Source: Amphiduros pacificus
Lineage: Eukaryota > Annelida > Polychaeta > Phyllodocida > Hesionidae
Assembly: GCA_949316495.1 (NCBI GenBank)
Contig: OX439002.1
Coordinates: forward strand, 52,119,531 to 52,183,530
Direction of reading: 5' to 3'
DNA: 64,000 nt
Part shown: positions 11,518 through 24,509 of the stretch, piece after piece
Position numbering within the stretch: position 1 is the first letter of the stretch
Layout: the number at the start of each line of letters is the position of its first letter
Position numbers and translations under genes: made by a program
The notes under the pieces: model-generated
Seen by the model: the letters and a program-made list of their open reading frames with translations, nothing else
Database searches by the model: none
Told to the model about the DNA's origin: nothing

Positions 11518-13430
11518 CAATTGAAATATATTCATTTGATTAGAAATAAAGACCAACTCCTTCAATACAGCTTTCTCTGCAGTTATGTTATCTGTCTGTT
11601 TGAAATATCGGAGGAAGATGTGTCCAGCAGTATGTACCACAGATACAACCTTAACAATTCATACAGAACTTCTGTTGTACCGCACAGTTTGGTGTTGGTA
11701 AGCCAGCTTTGTCATATTGGTGTTGGCAGAAGGATTAATAATGTAAATACCAGCAAAAGCATCAGGCGAAAAATACTTCAGACCTCATTTTGGCACCAAA
11801 AGACGTTTAATGGTTATGATGTCATCATGTAGCTTATACTTATACTTAATATGATGCAATATCTGGATGCTGGAGAAAGGAGAACTGCCCTCAAGGTTTT
11901 CAGCTTTTATCGTTAGCCTGACGATGGAGTCCTGTATTTCTATACCAGGCTCTCCATTTTTGGAGATGGATGGACAAATTCTTCATCTGATATTTTTGTT
12001 TGTCATGATGTAGTTGGTTGGGAATATAAAACAATCAATGGAAGGAAACTGTGTTTTATGACCTCAATATTTCAATAACATCATGATAAGTGACAAAGCA
12101 TAAAATCAGAATTTTAAGGTCTATATCTTGTGTTTTAAATCTAATTAAAAGATAACCCTTAGCAACAATTTATGCTGTTAAATGATATATTAATTCAGAA
12201 AAGAATTTGAGAGAGAACCATATTAGACACCAAGTGTTGTTTTGATAGTGTAGAAATGCCTCAAGCTAGAGAGTGTTGGACAGAATCTAAGATGTGTGTC
12301 TTGCCTGTATTACCATTGTGCTAGCAGTCAATCATTGTGCTATGGTATATAGACTGACAGTGATGAAATGTTGACAGAGAGCTGTCTACTCTCACAATAT
12401 ATTGAGTGCATGTACCACCTTCTCCTCTGACAACATCTTGCTCACGATAATCCATCCAGTAAATTAACATCTATCGTTATTTCATCGTGCATGATAACCT
12501 CGAGAAAAAAATTCACTGAAAGATGCTTGTAATGTTATAAAGAGCATAATTTGTTCAAACTATTTACATTAATTGCAATATTTATTTTAGAAAATAAAAA
12601 AGTGACAGATTTCTTGTGACACAAAGTTTGTCTCGTCAGATGATGGCGAGAGACGTGAGCCTGCCAATCGATGTGAAGCAGTTGTCAATATGTTTGTGCA
12701 GGGGAAACCATGTCTTTGTCATTTCTTACTGGCACCTTGCTTTGTTCCCAGTGTGTGCCACATGCTCGCAGCAAAAAAATACCGCTGCCTTATCTTTTTG
12801 GCAAATCATCAATTTTGTGCATTTGTCGGCCGGTACAATACAACTGATATACTAAGACCAACTAGTAACGGAGGCTGGGAGTCACTTTGGCAAACATTTC
12901 TGCATGTTCCATACCCCTGTCCTATCTCCACACCACCGCCTTTTGTCTGACATACAAAACTTGGCAATAATTAAGTTTACCCAGTGGTATTTAGGCTGGG
13001 TCTCGTTCTATGGCACTCTACAAAGTGATCTGCATGCTACAAAGGTAGCAAATATACTGCTATATTTGTGCTTGCCTTTCTGACCAATTTTACATGGAGA
13101 ATGGCATTATCACCAATGGTTTCTTTAACAGAGTACAAATACCAAATCTAAGGTTACCATCTGTTTGATGTATTAATTTAAGAATTTTACAAAGATGAAC
13201 ATTGGTTGGGGTTTTGGAAAATGTTTTTGTGAAAGCTCTCAACCTGATGCGTGTATAAATGTCAAAAGAGCCACTAATGGAAAAAGACTTAACAAAGACT
13301 TTTCAAAAATAGCAATATGTTTGTTTGTAATGATAACATCAACATCAGAGAGTTGGAAAGTTCAGTCAAAAAAGTACATTTGAAGTACTGCAAATTGACA
13401 TTTCATTTGGGGACCAGTACTGTCCTTTGC

Positions 13431-13795
13431 CGGGGTGGCTTATTGGTCATATATAGCCAGTCATAAAGTAATAATATTTTTTAGCCAGTCATAAATGAAG
13501 TCATGGTACATGAAGTGACCTCATGCTGCATGACCTCATGCTGCATGGCCTCATGCTGCATGACCTCATGCTGCATGACCTCATGCTGCATGGCCTCATG
13601 CTGCATGAAGTGTTTTTGTAACAAGACAGGGTATGGCTTGAAATAACATTCTTATTCTGAAATTGATTGATGTTATGGCACAGAAGATTCTTGTAACTGA
13701 ATGAATGATAACGAGTGGTCAATTTAAACGCTGATAAAGATCATAAGCGCTAGACCAGTTATCAGACCAAGAAGGCTTAACATTGCTGGGTGTGT
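13431..13795. repeat. Dispersed repeat family 1, copy B
   Basis: Homologous to 2795-3036 (GTGGCTTATTGGTCATA near the start, GTGGTCAATTT, CATAAGC, GCTGGGT near the end). It is longer because a 15-bp minisatellite has expanded inside it at 13517-13607 and because the TAGCCAGTCATAAA segment is duplicated. It fits an intronic MITE/SINE relic of unknown class. Confidence 0.55.
13517..13607. repeat. 15-bp minisatellite, about 6 copies
   Basis: The unit is CATGCTGCATGACCT, with some units having GGCCT. Each unit holds the palindrome ATGCTGCAT-like core. It is nested in dispersed repeat copy B and appears to have grown from its CATGAAGTGACCTCATG segment. Confidence 0.85.
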
Positions 13796-15189
13796 GACCA
13801 TAAACTCACTTCTTAAAGATTTATGTATCACAATGATTGATTTGTATATTAAGATGTGTTGTAATATGCACAAGATGGTACAACTTGATAAATAAATACA
13901 GTTGACAGTGATTAAATCTTTTACATAATTATTGAATGTTTTTCGAATATTCATTTTTAAATGCAAATAAATACTTCAAAACACTACTTGAAATTTTGAA
14001 ATAATGAAATTATTTCTTTGTTCAGCTGCATTGAAATTCTCTTGTTAATTAAAAAAAAGTTCTTGGATTTTTTTATGTGTTTCAGTTGACATTGTGTTCA
14101 CACCTACCAGTTGTCTTTATTTGCTACCTGAAATTAATAATTAATATGTCAACAAATGTCAAACATGTAAAATGTGCTAAACATTCTTGAAACTTTCAAA
14201 AGAAGAAGGATAGTACAAGCAAGCTGTGACTTCCTGTCGGTTTACAGAAGTTTTATACAGAAGTTTTCTTTTTTTATAATTGGGTTGGAAAGTTTATGGA
14301 GGTGTTATACTTGGGTGGAGTTGAGCTCATCCTGACACCTGATCAACCTACCCTCACTCGCACATTCAAATATTTCCAGCAGTTTGTTTAACGCTTCTGT
14401 CCCTATTAATTTGGTTAGAGTGCCTCGTATGAGGTAACAGTGTTTGATAACAAACATTGTTATTTGTGGATCAACATGCCTGATCAAAGCCAAGGTGTAA
14501 AATTTGACATCTCAAATGACATTAACATGATTACCGTAAAGAGATAATTTTTGTCATTGTGAGGTTTTCAGTTTTCCATTAAGATTATACCTTTGAGGAC
14601 GAGTAATCTTTTTCTGTGATCAGCTTATTTTGAAGTGATCTCAAGATATCCAGAATCCTCATTTTCATGTTTAATTTTAAAAGAAATGTGTTACTTTGTG
14701 ATTAAATGATAAGAAGGAATCTTGCAAGTAATATCTTCTTTACAGCCTACCTGCCTATCAGGTGTGTCAGGGGAAATAGAAAAGCAAGCATTGCCAGTTG
14801 TATTCTCATTACATTGGTATAGATCACATGATTTGCATTATATTGTCATTGATACCTGTCATGAAATATTTCACTCATTTGTGGAGGAAAATGAAATATT
14901 TGTACAACTCTGAGAACGCATTCAACTCATGTTGTGAAAACAAATATATTTGTATTGCCACGATGCCTGAGTATTGATTTCAGTTTTCAAAGTCCGATAT
15001 CGGAATATAGGTCAACATTTTTTCAAATGAATGGGGGTAAAAGATATATAAATTGTATACTTCAGTATCAATGTAATTGGCATACTTTACAGGAGTATTT
15101 TTTACAAACAAAAAAATGCCTTTGTATTGTTCAATTGATGTTCTCATGGATCAAAAAGAGTCAAAGTTTTATTTTGGAATGATATGTTA

Positions 15190-15506
15190 TCTTAACTGTC
15201 AAGAATTTATATGTGATCTTAGCTGTCAAGAATTTATATGTGATCTTAGCTGTCAAGAATTTATATTTGTTCTTTACTCTCAAGAATATATATTTGATTT
15301 TTAATGTCAAGAATTTATATGTAATCTTAGTTGTCAAGAATTTATATGTGATCTTAGCTGTCAAGAATTTATATTTATTCTTTACTCTCAAGAATATATA
15401 TTTGATTTTTAATGTCAAGAATTCATATGTGATCTTAGTTGTCAAGAATTTATATTTGTTCTTTAATATAATATATATGTGATATTTAATGTCAATAATT
15501 TATATC
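15190..15506. repeat. 27-bp AT-rich minisatellite, about 11 copies
   Basis: The units have core GTCAAGAATTTATATGTGAT, alternating with versions ending TTCTTTACTCTC or TTTTTAAT. The variants recur in the same order, giving a higher-order repeat of about five units. Several frames stay open through it, which has no coding meaning. Confidence 0.85.
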
Positions 15507-16687
15507 TTTTTGTCTCACCACTTCTTTGAAGAACATTTATTGTCTTAAACATTATACCCCAAAATTGCATTATCAATGTTCAAATCTTGAATCAACATGG
15601 TGTTTAAAATAATAAAGTATAAGAAATGGTATGAGCATGTGTGAGGAGTTTTAAACTTTGTAAGTTTTGCAGTACTTTAGGAGTTAGCCAGTGTAGCAGA
15701 GTTTAGCAGTGACAATATGACTTGTATGATTTGGGGCAGGTCTGAGGAGGATTAGTGAGTAGGGAGGACTGACTGCAGACACTTGCGGGGTCTTGTGGGT
15801 ATCTTATGTAGATTATCTGTCCCTCACAGGCTACTGTGCACAAATACAGCAAGATTCAGAGGAGACAAAGTTTGTATATTGATGAACATAGCAAAGTGTA
15901 TGCTTTGTTTGTGTAGTTGGTAAAGACCGCATGTGACTTGCCGGTCATATAGTTACCTCATCAATAAGACTATGGCAATAGAGCAAGCTTGGGTTGCCAA
16001 GAAAGCAAGAAATGCTGAGAACCGTACCGAATGCTGCCAGCTTCTTAATCCTGTCAGCGAGGATAATCCGTCAGTGACAAGGTGAAGGAATGCACACAGT
16101 GTTTGCTAAGCTTTCTAGCTGCCGGCAAGTACCTGCTGGGTGTGCTACAAGAAATTGTCTTGTAATAGGGCAGATTAGGGGCAGAAAAAGTGGGGGATTG
16201 TAGGCAGGAACAGCGGTGTTGACACAGCGGGAGAAGGGAACTGCGTCCATAGGGCTACTGTGTTGGTTTAGGCCTGTGCCGGCATGTACTTTCCATTTGG
16301 GACGGTTTCATCCGAGAAGCTGCAAACAAGGGTAGCTTTGTAGCCAATTATGAGGGGCAAACAAAGAATATTGGGTGGGACTTGTGGGTTTGTACACTGA
16401 ATCCTACAATGGGGGTGGCATACTGCGCCACATAATCAGGCTTTGTATTGGTCACATAACAACTCTCACTGCTTGCACAAGATACCCCCCCGTCCCAACA
16501 GTTCAACAATGATTATGGAGATTCCTCTGAAATTGAAAGTAACAGTAGAAACCTGAGAACACTTGAGTGTCTGTATGATAAAAAAGACTGATTGAAAGCA
16601 ATGCTTGTCAGACTATCTACATGTATATGAACTGAATGCACTATTTTCTAATGAAACTTTACCAAATGACTTGATAGATAAACTGCT

Positions 16688-16981
16688 TGACCAAATTGCC
16701 TGATGATTATTTTGGCCAATTTGCCTGATGATTAATTTGACAAAATTGCCTGATGATTATTTTGACCAATTTGCCTGATGATTATTTTAACCAAATTGTC
16801 TGATGATTATTTTGACCAAATTGCCTGATGACTATTTTAACCAAATTGCCTGATGATTATTTTGACCAAATTGCCTGATGATTATTTAACCAAATTGCCT
16901 GATGATTATTTTAACCAAATTGCCTAATGATTATTTTAACCAATTTGCCTGATGATTATTTTAACCAAATTGCCTGATGAT
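16688..16981. repeat. 25-bp minisatellite, about 12 copies
   Basis: The unit core is ATTGCCTGATGATTATTTTG plus ACCAA. Spacing is 24-25 bp, with GACCAA/AACCAA variants. It lies about 1 kb upstream of exon 2. Confidence 0.9.
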
Positions 16982-17949
16982 AGCAAAAGCAATCTTTCAT
17001 TCCACAATTTCAATTTAAGTTGTTTTACATGGCAGATATTTTACCAATCATTTCATTTTTATTTAGACCACAAAGGGGTGATCTGCCCAAAATCTTATTA
17101 TTTTGTGAAATAGAATCCACTCTTGGTAGATATTTAAATACCAATATGTTTTGTACTATTACACTTCATGTAGACAACTTCTATGTGTAGGACATATTTG
17201 TCAGATATTTTTCTGCCCTATCTTTGCTTAATGTCTCTCCATAGTTCTCGCCCCTCATCCTAACCAGTGTGTAAACCCTACACATAATTTGCCAGTCCCA
17301 ATTAGAAAATATCTTTTTTTGAGTAGAAAAAATATCCATGAGGCCACATAGCTGTGAAAATTGTCATGGACATAAGGCATTCAAGTGAAAGTGGGCCACA
17401 TAATCAATATGGGATTCACTGCACAGGTTTGCCTTTAATGTCCCAAAAGACACATTTTGTTCCAGTTGCGTGGTCACAGAGTCCATGTCCGGATGATTTT
17501 TGTTCCAGACAGGACGGCAAATGCTGGAGGCAATAAATTACATCTCAACAAGACCATGCCGAACTGTTCATTTATAAAACAATCATCAAAATGAAATGTT
17601 TCTGCATATATAAGCGCACTGTACACATAGCAGGAATTATTTTCATAAAGGATTGTGAAGTATTTTGTGTACTAACTGTCATTAAGTGACGGATAGGCTC
17701 TTCACTATTGGAATCATTAAGTGTCTTTTTTGTCTGTGACATGATTAAACCCCTGATGTATCTATTGCCCAGGGAAACACCATTTCCACATCATTTGAAC
17801 CACTCGGTCATATTTTAACATTCTAAGCTTGTTTTTGTGAAATAGGTTTATTTAGTATTTCCAAATGTATGTTTGATATGAGTGTTGCACATTTAGTGTG
17901 TGGTATATGGTGAGATAGTTATTTTACCTCTCATGTCTCTATTATGCAG

Positions 17950-18045
17950 GGTGATATCCTGGAAGGCTCACAAGTGGAGAAAGTCACCGAGAACGTAGAC
18001 TGTGTATACCATCTGGCCTCCTATGGCATGTCTGGCAGGGAAATG
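17950..18045 (+). CDS. SDR42E1: SDR42E1-like, coding exon 2
   Basis: This encodes 32 residues starting GDILEG and ending YHLASYGMSGREM. The family signature (C/V)-(F/Y)-H-(I/L)-A-S-Y-G-M-S-G-R-E is fully kept. In the fold it covers beta-3, the helix after it and the beta-4 region over the cofactor. The acceptor is TTATGCAG|GGT and the donor ATG|GTATGT, both phase 0. The exon lies 13.1 kb after exon 1 and 39.5 kb before exon 3. It is too short to stand out as an open frame and was found by splice sites and family similarity. Confidence 0.93.
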
Positions 18046-18483
18046 GTATGTATAATGATAGGGTAACCGTATAAATATGCTGGAGAGAAAAATGGATCAA
18101 AAGTTATATACTGATGGATTAATGGTAAGACTTTACTGGCAGAAAAATGGTGTGTAAACAGATTGAGAAATAATTATTGTAAATAATAATAATTGTAAAC
18201 AGATTGAGAAATAATTATTATATTGATAAAGATATTGTACTCGTACAAGATGACAAAGGCATTTATACTCTGAGAAAAACATTAAAGCATTCATGAAACC
18301 TGACTTTCAGACACATTTTCTTTACAAATTAGGGAACAATGTATACAAATACATATATATTGGTATAGACACAGTATCTATAACTGCAGAAATTGGATGA
18401 GGAAAAATAGACTGTGACATGTAGATGGATAGAAATACTGCAGACTGATACACCATAAATGGGCAGAGACAACCACTAGCAGG

Positions 18484-19167
18484 CATATACCATACACTGA
18501 TAATGAGATGATAGATTGGTATACCATACACTGATAATGAGATGATAGACTCATATACCATACACTGATAATGTGATGATAGATTGGTATACTATACACT
18601 GATAATGAGATGATAGACTGGTATACCATACACTGATAATGAGATGATAGATTGGTATACCATACACTGATAATGAGATGATAGACTGGTATACCGTACA
18701 CTGACAATGAGATGATAGACTGGTATACCAGACACTGATAATGAGATGATAGACTGGTATACCGTACACTGATAATGAGATGATAGACTGGTATACCGTA
18801 CACTGATAATGAGATGATAGACCGGTATACCATACACTGACAATGAGATGATAGACTGGTATACCATACACTGACAATGAGATGATAGACTGGTATACCA
18901 TACACTGAAAATGAGATGATAGACTGGTATACCATACACTGACAATGAGATGATAGACTGGTATACCATACACTGATAATGAGATGATAGACTGGTATAC
19001 CATACACTGACAATGAGATGATAGACTGGTATACCGTACATCGACAATGAGATGATAGACTGGTATACTGTACACTGACAATGAGATGATAGACTGGTAT
19101 ACCGTACACTGGCAATGAGATGATAGACTGGTATACCGTACACCGACAATGAGATGATAGACTGGTA
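18484..19167. repeat. 34-bp minisatellite, about 20 copies
   Basis: The unit core is CACTGATAATGAGATGATAG followed by ACTGGTATACCATA. Copies are highly alike, with ACTGACAATG and ACCGTACA variants clustered at the right end. As 34 is not a multiple of 3 and the unit has no minus-strand stop, all three minus frames stay open for 176-245 codons of the same repeating peptide. This is an artefact, not a gene. Confidence 0.93.
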
Positions 19168-19471
19168 CATTACATCTATCCTAGAGAGATAAGTAGACAT
19201 CTCAATAATTTTGCAGTTTGTGTAAAGAAGTAAGAGTTTATTGAGTAGGCTTTTATACACAGTTGTCAGCACATTTATGGATTATTTTTTGTGCAGTGTG
19301 ATTGTGAAAAGAAATACTGTATGATATATAACATACTGGCTCATGTGAAAGTATTGAAAGTTGTAAGATTTTTTTACACAACTTTTCAAAGTTTGAAATT
19401 ACAACATATAATTTTTATTTAAAGATAAAATTGTACCATACCTTTGAGTAATCCTATGTCAGTTATTTTAA

Positions 19472-20260
19472 GATCCTATTTCATTCACTGTGAGATCTTG
19501 TATCATTTATCACGAGATCTTGTATCATTTATTATGAGATGCTGCATCATTTATTGTGAGATCTTGCACCATTTGTTGTGAGATCCTGTATCAGGGGACT
19601 GTATCATTTATCATGAGATTTTGTATCATTTATCGTGAGATTTTGTATCATTTACCATGAGATCTTGTATCATTTATCATGAGATCTTGTTTCATTTATC
19701 ATGAGATCTTGTATCGTTTATCATGGGATCTTGTATCATTTGTAATGTTCCATCATGAGATCTTGTATCATTTATCATGAGATCTTGTATCATTTATCAT
19801 GAGGTCTTGTATCGTTTATCATGGGATCTTGTATAATTTATAATGAGATTTTGTATCATTTATCATGAGATTTTGTATCATTTATCATGGGATCTTGTAT
19901 CATTTATCATGAGATCTTGTATCATTTATCATGAGATCTTGTATCATTTATCATGAGATCTTGTATCATTTATCATGAGATCTTGTATCATTTATCATGA
20001 GATCTTGTATCATTTATCATGAGATCTTGTATCATTTATCATGAGATCTTGTGCTGTGCACCTTGCACCATTTATCATGAGATCTTGCACCATTTATCAT
20101 GAGATCTTGCACCATTTGTTGTGAGATCCTGTATCAGGGGACTGTATCATTTATCATGAGATCTTGTATCATTTATCATGAGATCTTTATTTATTGTGAG
20201 ATCCTGCACACCGTTTATTGTGAGATCTTGAATCATTTGTTGTGAGATCCAGATCGTTTA
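19472..20260. repeat. 22-bp minisatellite, about 35 copies
   Basis: The unit core is ATCATTTATCATGAGATCTT plus GT. The central part (19890-20050) is almost perfect. A variant block TTGTTGTGAGATCCTG followed by TATCAGGGGACTG occurs at both edges (about 19570-19605 and 20112-20145), so a multi-unit segment was copied as a block. Confidence 0.93.
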
Positions 20261-20870
20261 AAGGCCTTGTGAGGCTGGTTGCAAAAGTGGCATGCAGGAT
20301 GACATTACGACTAAACAGACTTGACATTGTAATCCCATTGGTAATAAAGTCTTTACAAGCAATCCATGTGATTTATATGTGTAAGAAGCATTGCAATGCA
20401 AAATGGACATCTCAATTCACTGGCACTCACATATCTATTCATAGGCAGAAAACTCATGTACTTGTGTCTTGAAAACTGGTGTTTGTCTTGTTTTCACCAA
20501 ACATATCTTCATGTGACAATTTGCTGGTGTGCTGTCCTTGAAAATACAAATTCCTGTTTAGATTGATGTAATGAATTCAAAATTATTTCAATTTCAATAG
20601 AATAGTATAAAAACTTCAAATAAGAACTTTACTTTCACATGGTATGCTTAAATGTTCCATCTAACCTGTTTGATGCAACAAATGCCTACATCAGCTGTCT
20701 AAATTCTAAAGATTTTTTGTTGCCAAATATAATTTTTGCAGGCTTTTTGGGGGCCATTTTTGTCTGGCAGATAGCAAGAGAGTGGTATTAGTCGGGTGTG
20801 AGGTGTGGAGTGGGGGAAGTGTTGGCAGGCAGAGGTCTGACCCTACTGTATAGTAACAGGCCTTGTAGAT

Positions 20871-20925
20871 CCCGCAGAAAACAGCTGCCGCCCGCAGAAG
20901 TAGGTGGCGGCCCCTGTTTTGCGGG
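20871..20925 (+). other. GC-rich 18-bp hairpin
   Basis: CCCGC (20871-20875) pairs with GCGGG (20921-20925), AAAACAG (20878-20884) with CTGTTTT (20914-20920), and GCCGCC (20887-20892) with GGCGGC (20906-20911), leaving a 13-nt loop, a 2-nt bulge and a 2x2 internal loop. It stands out in an AT-rich intron. At 55 nt it is short for a miRNA precursor, so no class is assigned. Confidence 0.5.
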
Positions 20926-22816
20926 AAGGAGGACGGCAGAGTAGCATTATCTTATTATAGGCTACCATGGGACCAGTCAGAAGTAAAGCGTACGGCCACG
21001 CAGACAGGCCAAGCTCACACATAATATGATTACCAAGGAAACTGACAACAATTACATATCCGAATGGTGCAGCGAGTGGTAATCGTTTCCTAAGTGCTTC
21101 CGTCTCAGACCTCCAACCTTTTCCTTCTCTTAAGTGAGTTTTATACCATCACCCCAGCTGCTTGGCTCTAGTTTGTGGTTTATGGCAATAAACATTAAAG
21201 AAACATATTTTTATTGCACTAAATTTTTATTCAATCTTGTCCTCAAGTGGGTTTTTTTTTCACTGTGTGTTTTTATTTAGTCTTAAATCCTTGTTTGATG
21301 GGTTTTTTCACAGAATCAGTGATACCAGATTTTTACTTTATTTCAAGACATAACTATGACAAACACATTATAGTTTTTGAAAGATGTAAAGTTTATAAAT
21401 ATAGAAAAGTATCCTTAATCATGTTCATGGCTTACTGCAAAAGATATTGTCTTTTCGCGATCTTTTAAAACAGTATTGAGCAAATCCTGACAGACCAATC
21501 GGATCAGACTCTTTTGTTTCATGTAGAGATGTGTCTCTATATAACATCTATTGTAGACAAGTTACTGTGTGCTTTGTGACAGTGATTATAGTAGACTTGC
21601 ATGATCTGAGATGTCGGGGACATGGCATCTGCACCACAATGATCATACCCACCCTATCAGCTGCCTTATTGAATGTGATGGAGGTCAAACCACGCACGGC
21701 AGTGTCATGAAGGATAACTTCCACTGTAATAATCTGTATAATCTCTCTGTCAGGCTCTCGCTGCTAACTACATACGGAATGTCATTCTCTCATATAACAT
21801 TCAGATTGGCAAAATCTGCATCAAGTCAGTATCAGACAACGTATTTGGCGTGCAATAGTGTCTGCCCAATAGAATTACAGGCCAAACTTTGGCGTCAATT
21901 GCAAAGCGTTATAATGGTCTATAGACTGGTGTAATTTGCTTACACTGGCTTCAAAACGGCACGTTTGTCTGCTCCTTCCCCCGGAGGATGACTAGCCTCG
22001 GTTAGAAATGGCTGGGCAATGGTTGCAGTGTAAATGTACATGGTTCCTTCATGGGTCTCGGGAGGCTGCCCGAAAATAAATGCCTCACCGCATATTGTTG
22101 TTTAAAGATCCGTGATCTAGGTGTGACTTTATTGGTATTTACATATATAGAAGCATATATATATATATATATATTGTATATATTTGTAGCATCATATGCT
22201 CAGATTTTAGCAAGGTGCCTAGGCTCATTGTGATATAAAAAAAGGCATTTGTTACCTCAATCAGATTACAGGTCTGCCTTATTGTGGCTGACGACCCATT
22301 GCGGCCACTAAGACCACTCTAGGGATGCTTTAGGTGACCGCTATATTGCTCCAGCCACGGTCGTCTCTCAATCCTGCCTTTGTCTTTTTTCTCAGTAGCG
22401 TGGCCTTATTAAAAGCTGTGACTGATATTTGTAAATACTAAAAAAAACAAGACTCTTATATCAGCGTCTTATGTCAATTGCCATAGATTTTTTTTCTTGC
22501 TATGTTTCTCCTTGATGATTACAAAGGAGAAAAAGAAATATCTTTTAAGATTTATTTTGAGAAATCCTTGAAACCTTTATTTTGAGAAATCCTTGAAACC
22601 TTGTGGTAGACTGATGATGAATTAAAGTCTATGAAGAGAATGAGAAGAAGTTGTAGCACATAAATTAAGATATTTCTACAGTATAGGAGATAGTAAAATT
22701 GAATCATCACAATATTTTATGCCTATTAGGTAAGCATTAGAACAAGTCATTTATTCCTGACCATTTTGCCACAAGATGCCAAGCATTCTCTAAACCAAAT
22801 TATTTTCTGCGGATAA

Positions 22817-24366
22817 ATATGAAGGATATTTCTTCAAACTGCTAAGCATCATGTGAAGGATATTGTCCCAAAACTGTTGAGCATCATATGAAGGATATTG
22901 CCCCAAAATGCTAAGCATCATATGAAGGATATTGCCCCCAAACTGCTAAGCATCATATGAAGGATATTGCCCCAAAATGCTAAGCATCATATGAAGGATA
23001 TTGCCCCAAAATGCTAAGCATCATATGAAGGATATTGCCCCAAAACTGCTAAGCACCATATGAAGGATATCGCCCCAAAACTGCTGAGCACCATATGAAG
23101 GATATTGCCTCAAAACAGCTAAACATCATATGAAGGATATTGCCCCAGAACTGCTGAGCATCATATGAAGGATATTGCCCCAAAAACTGCTAAACATCAT
23201 ATGAAGGATATTGCCCCAAAAACTGCTAAACATCATACGAAGGATATTGCCCCAAAAACTGCTGAGCATCATATGAAGGATATTGCCCCAAAATGCTGAG
23301 CATCATATGAAGGATATTGCCCCAAAAACTGCTAAACATCATACGAAGGATATTGCCCCAAAAACTGCTAAGCATCATATGAAGGATATTGCCCCAAAAT
23401 GCTAAGCATCATATGAAGGATATTGCCCCAAAACTGCTAAACATCATATGAAGGATATTGCCCCAAAACTGCTAAGCACCATATGAAGGATATCGCCCCA
23501 AAACTGCTAAGCATCATATGAAGGATATTGCCCCAAAACTGCTGAGCACCATATGAAGGATATTGCCTCAAAACAGCTAAACATCATATGAAGGATATTG
23601 CCCCAGAACTGCTGAGCATCATATGAAGGATATTGCCCCAAAAACTGCTAAACATCATATGAAGGATATTGCCCCAAAAACTGCTAAGTATCATATGAAG
23701 GATATTGCCCCAAAAACTGCTAAGCATCATATGAAGGATATTGCCCCAAAACTGCTGAGCATCATATAAAAGGATATTGCCCCAAAACTGCTGAGCATCA
23801 TATGAAGGATATTGCCCCAAAAACTGCTAAACATCATATGAAGGATATTGCCCCAAAACTGCTGAGCATCATATAAAAGGATATTGCCCCAAAACTGCTG
23901 AGCATCATATGAAGGATATTGCCTCAAAACAGCTAAACATCATATGAAGGATATTGCCCCAGAACTGCTGAGCATCATATGAAGGATATTGCCCCAAAAA
24001 CTGCTAAACATCATATGAAGGATATTGCCCCAAAAACTGCTAAGCATCATATGAAGGATATTGCCCCAAAAACTGCTAAGCATCATATGAAGGATATTGC
24101 CCCAAAACTGCTGAGCATCATATAAAAGGATATTGCCCCAAAACTGCTGAGCATCATATGAAGGATATTGCCCCAAAAACTGCTAAACATCATATGAAGG
24201 ATATTGCCCCAAAACTGCTGAGCATCATATGAAGGATATTTCCCCAAAACACTAAGCATCATATGAAGGATATTGTCCCCAAAACACTAAGCATCATATG
24301 AAGGATATTGCCCCAAAACGGCTATGTATCATGTAAATCATATTTCCCAAAAGATACTAAGTATGG
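22817..24366. repeat. 35-bp minisatellite, about 44 copies
   Basis: The unit core is ATCATATGAAGGATATTGCC followed by a CCAAAACTGCTAAGC block. Length varies from 34 to 36 bp through A-run changes (AAAA/AAAAA) and loss of CTG. Higher-order copying is visible: the rare GCCTCAAAACAGCT variant recurs at 23108, 23565 and 23921, and the units after the last two are nearly identical for about 260 bp. Confidence 0.93.
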
Positions 24367-24509
24367 TTGAAGCATGTTTCCCTATTTATCAGGGCACGCT
24401 CGGCTCTTGACTGAGCTTCAGCACACTCCCTCGTGTATATACCCTACCCTCACAGCACAAGAAAGGTTTATCAGGGATGGTAAGAGTTAACCTCGGTTCA
24501 GGTCTCAGT

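Larger units (their letters stand above)
4849..17949 (+). other. Intron 1 of the SDR42E1-like gene
   Basis: A 13.1-kb intron with GTTTGT donor and TTATGCAG acceptor. It contains the palindromic DNA transposon (5367-8568), a second copy of dispersed family 1 (13431-13795) and minisatellites at 9334, 10807, 13517, 15190 and 16688. The stretches between them (4849-5358, 8577-9333, 9467-10806, 11518-13430, 13796-15189, 15507-16687, 16982-17949) show no coding or RNA gene. 15950-16480 is less AT-rich than its surroundings. Confidence 0.8.

Noticed and set aside
18378-19272. Three overlapping minus-strand open frames of 176-245 codons
   Set aside because: The 34-bp unit shifts frame each copy and has no stop, so all three frames read the same 34-residue period. 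This is the signature of a minisatellite, not of a protein.
22817-24366. CRISPR-like look of regular repeats
   Set aside because: There are no unique spacers between repeats, units are contiguous, and the context is eukaryotic with spliced exons.
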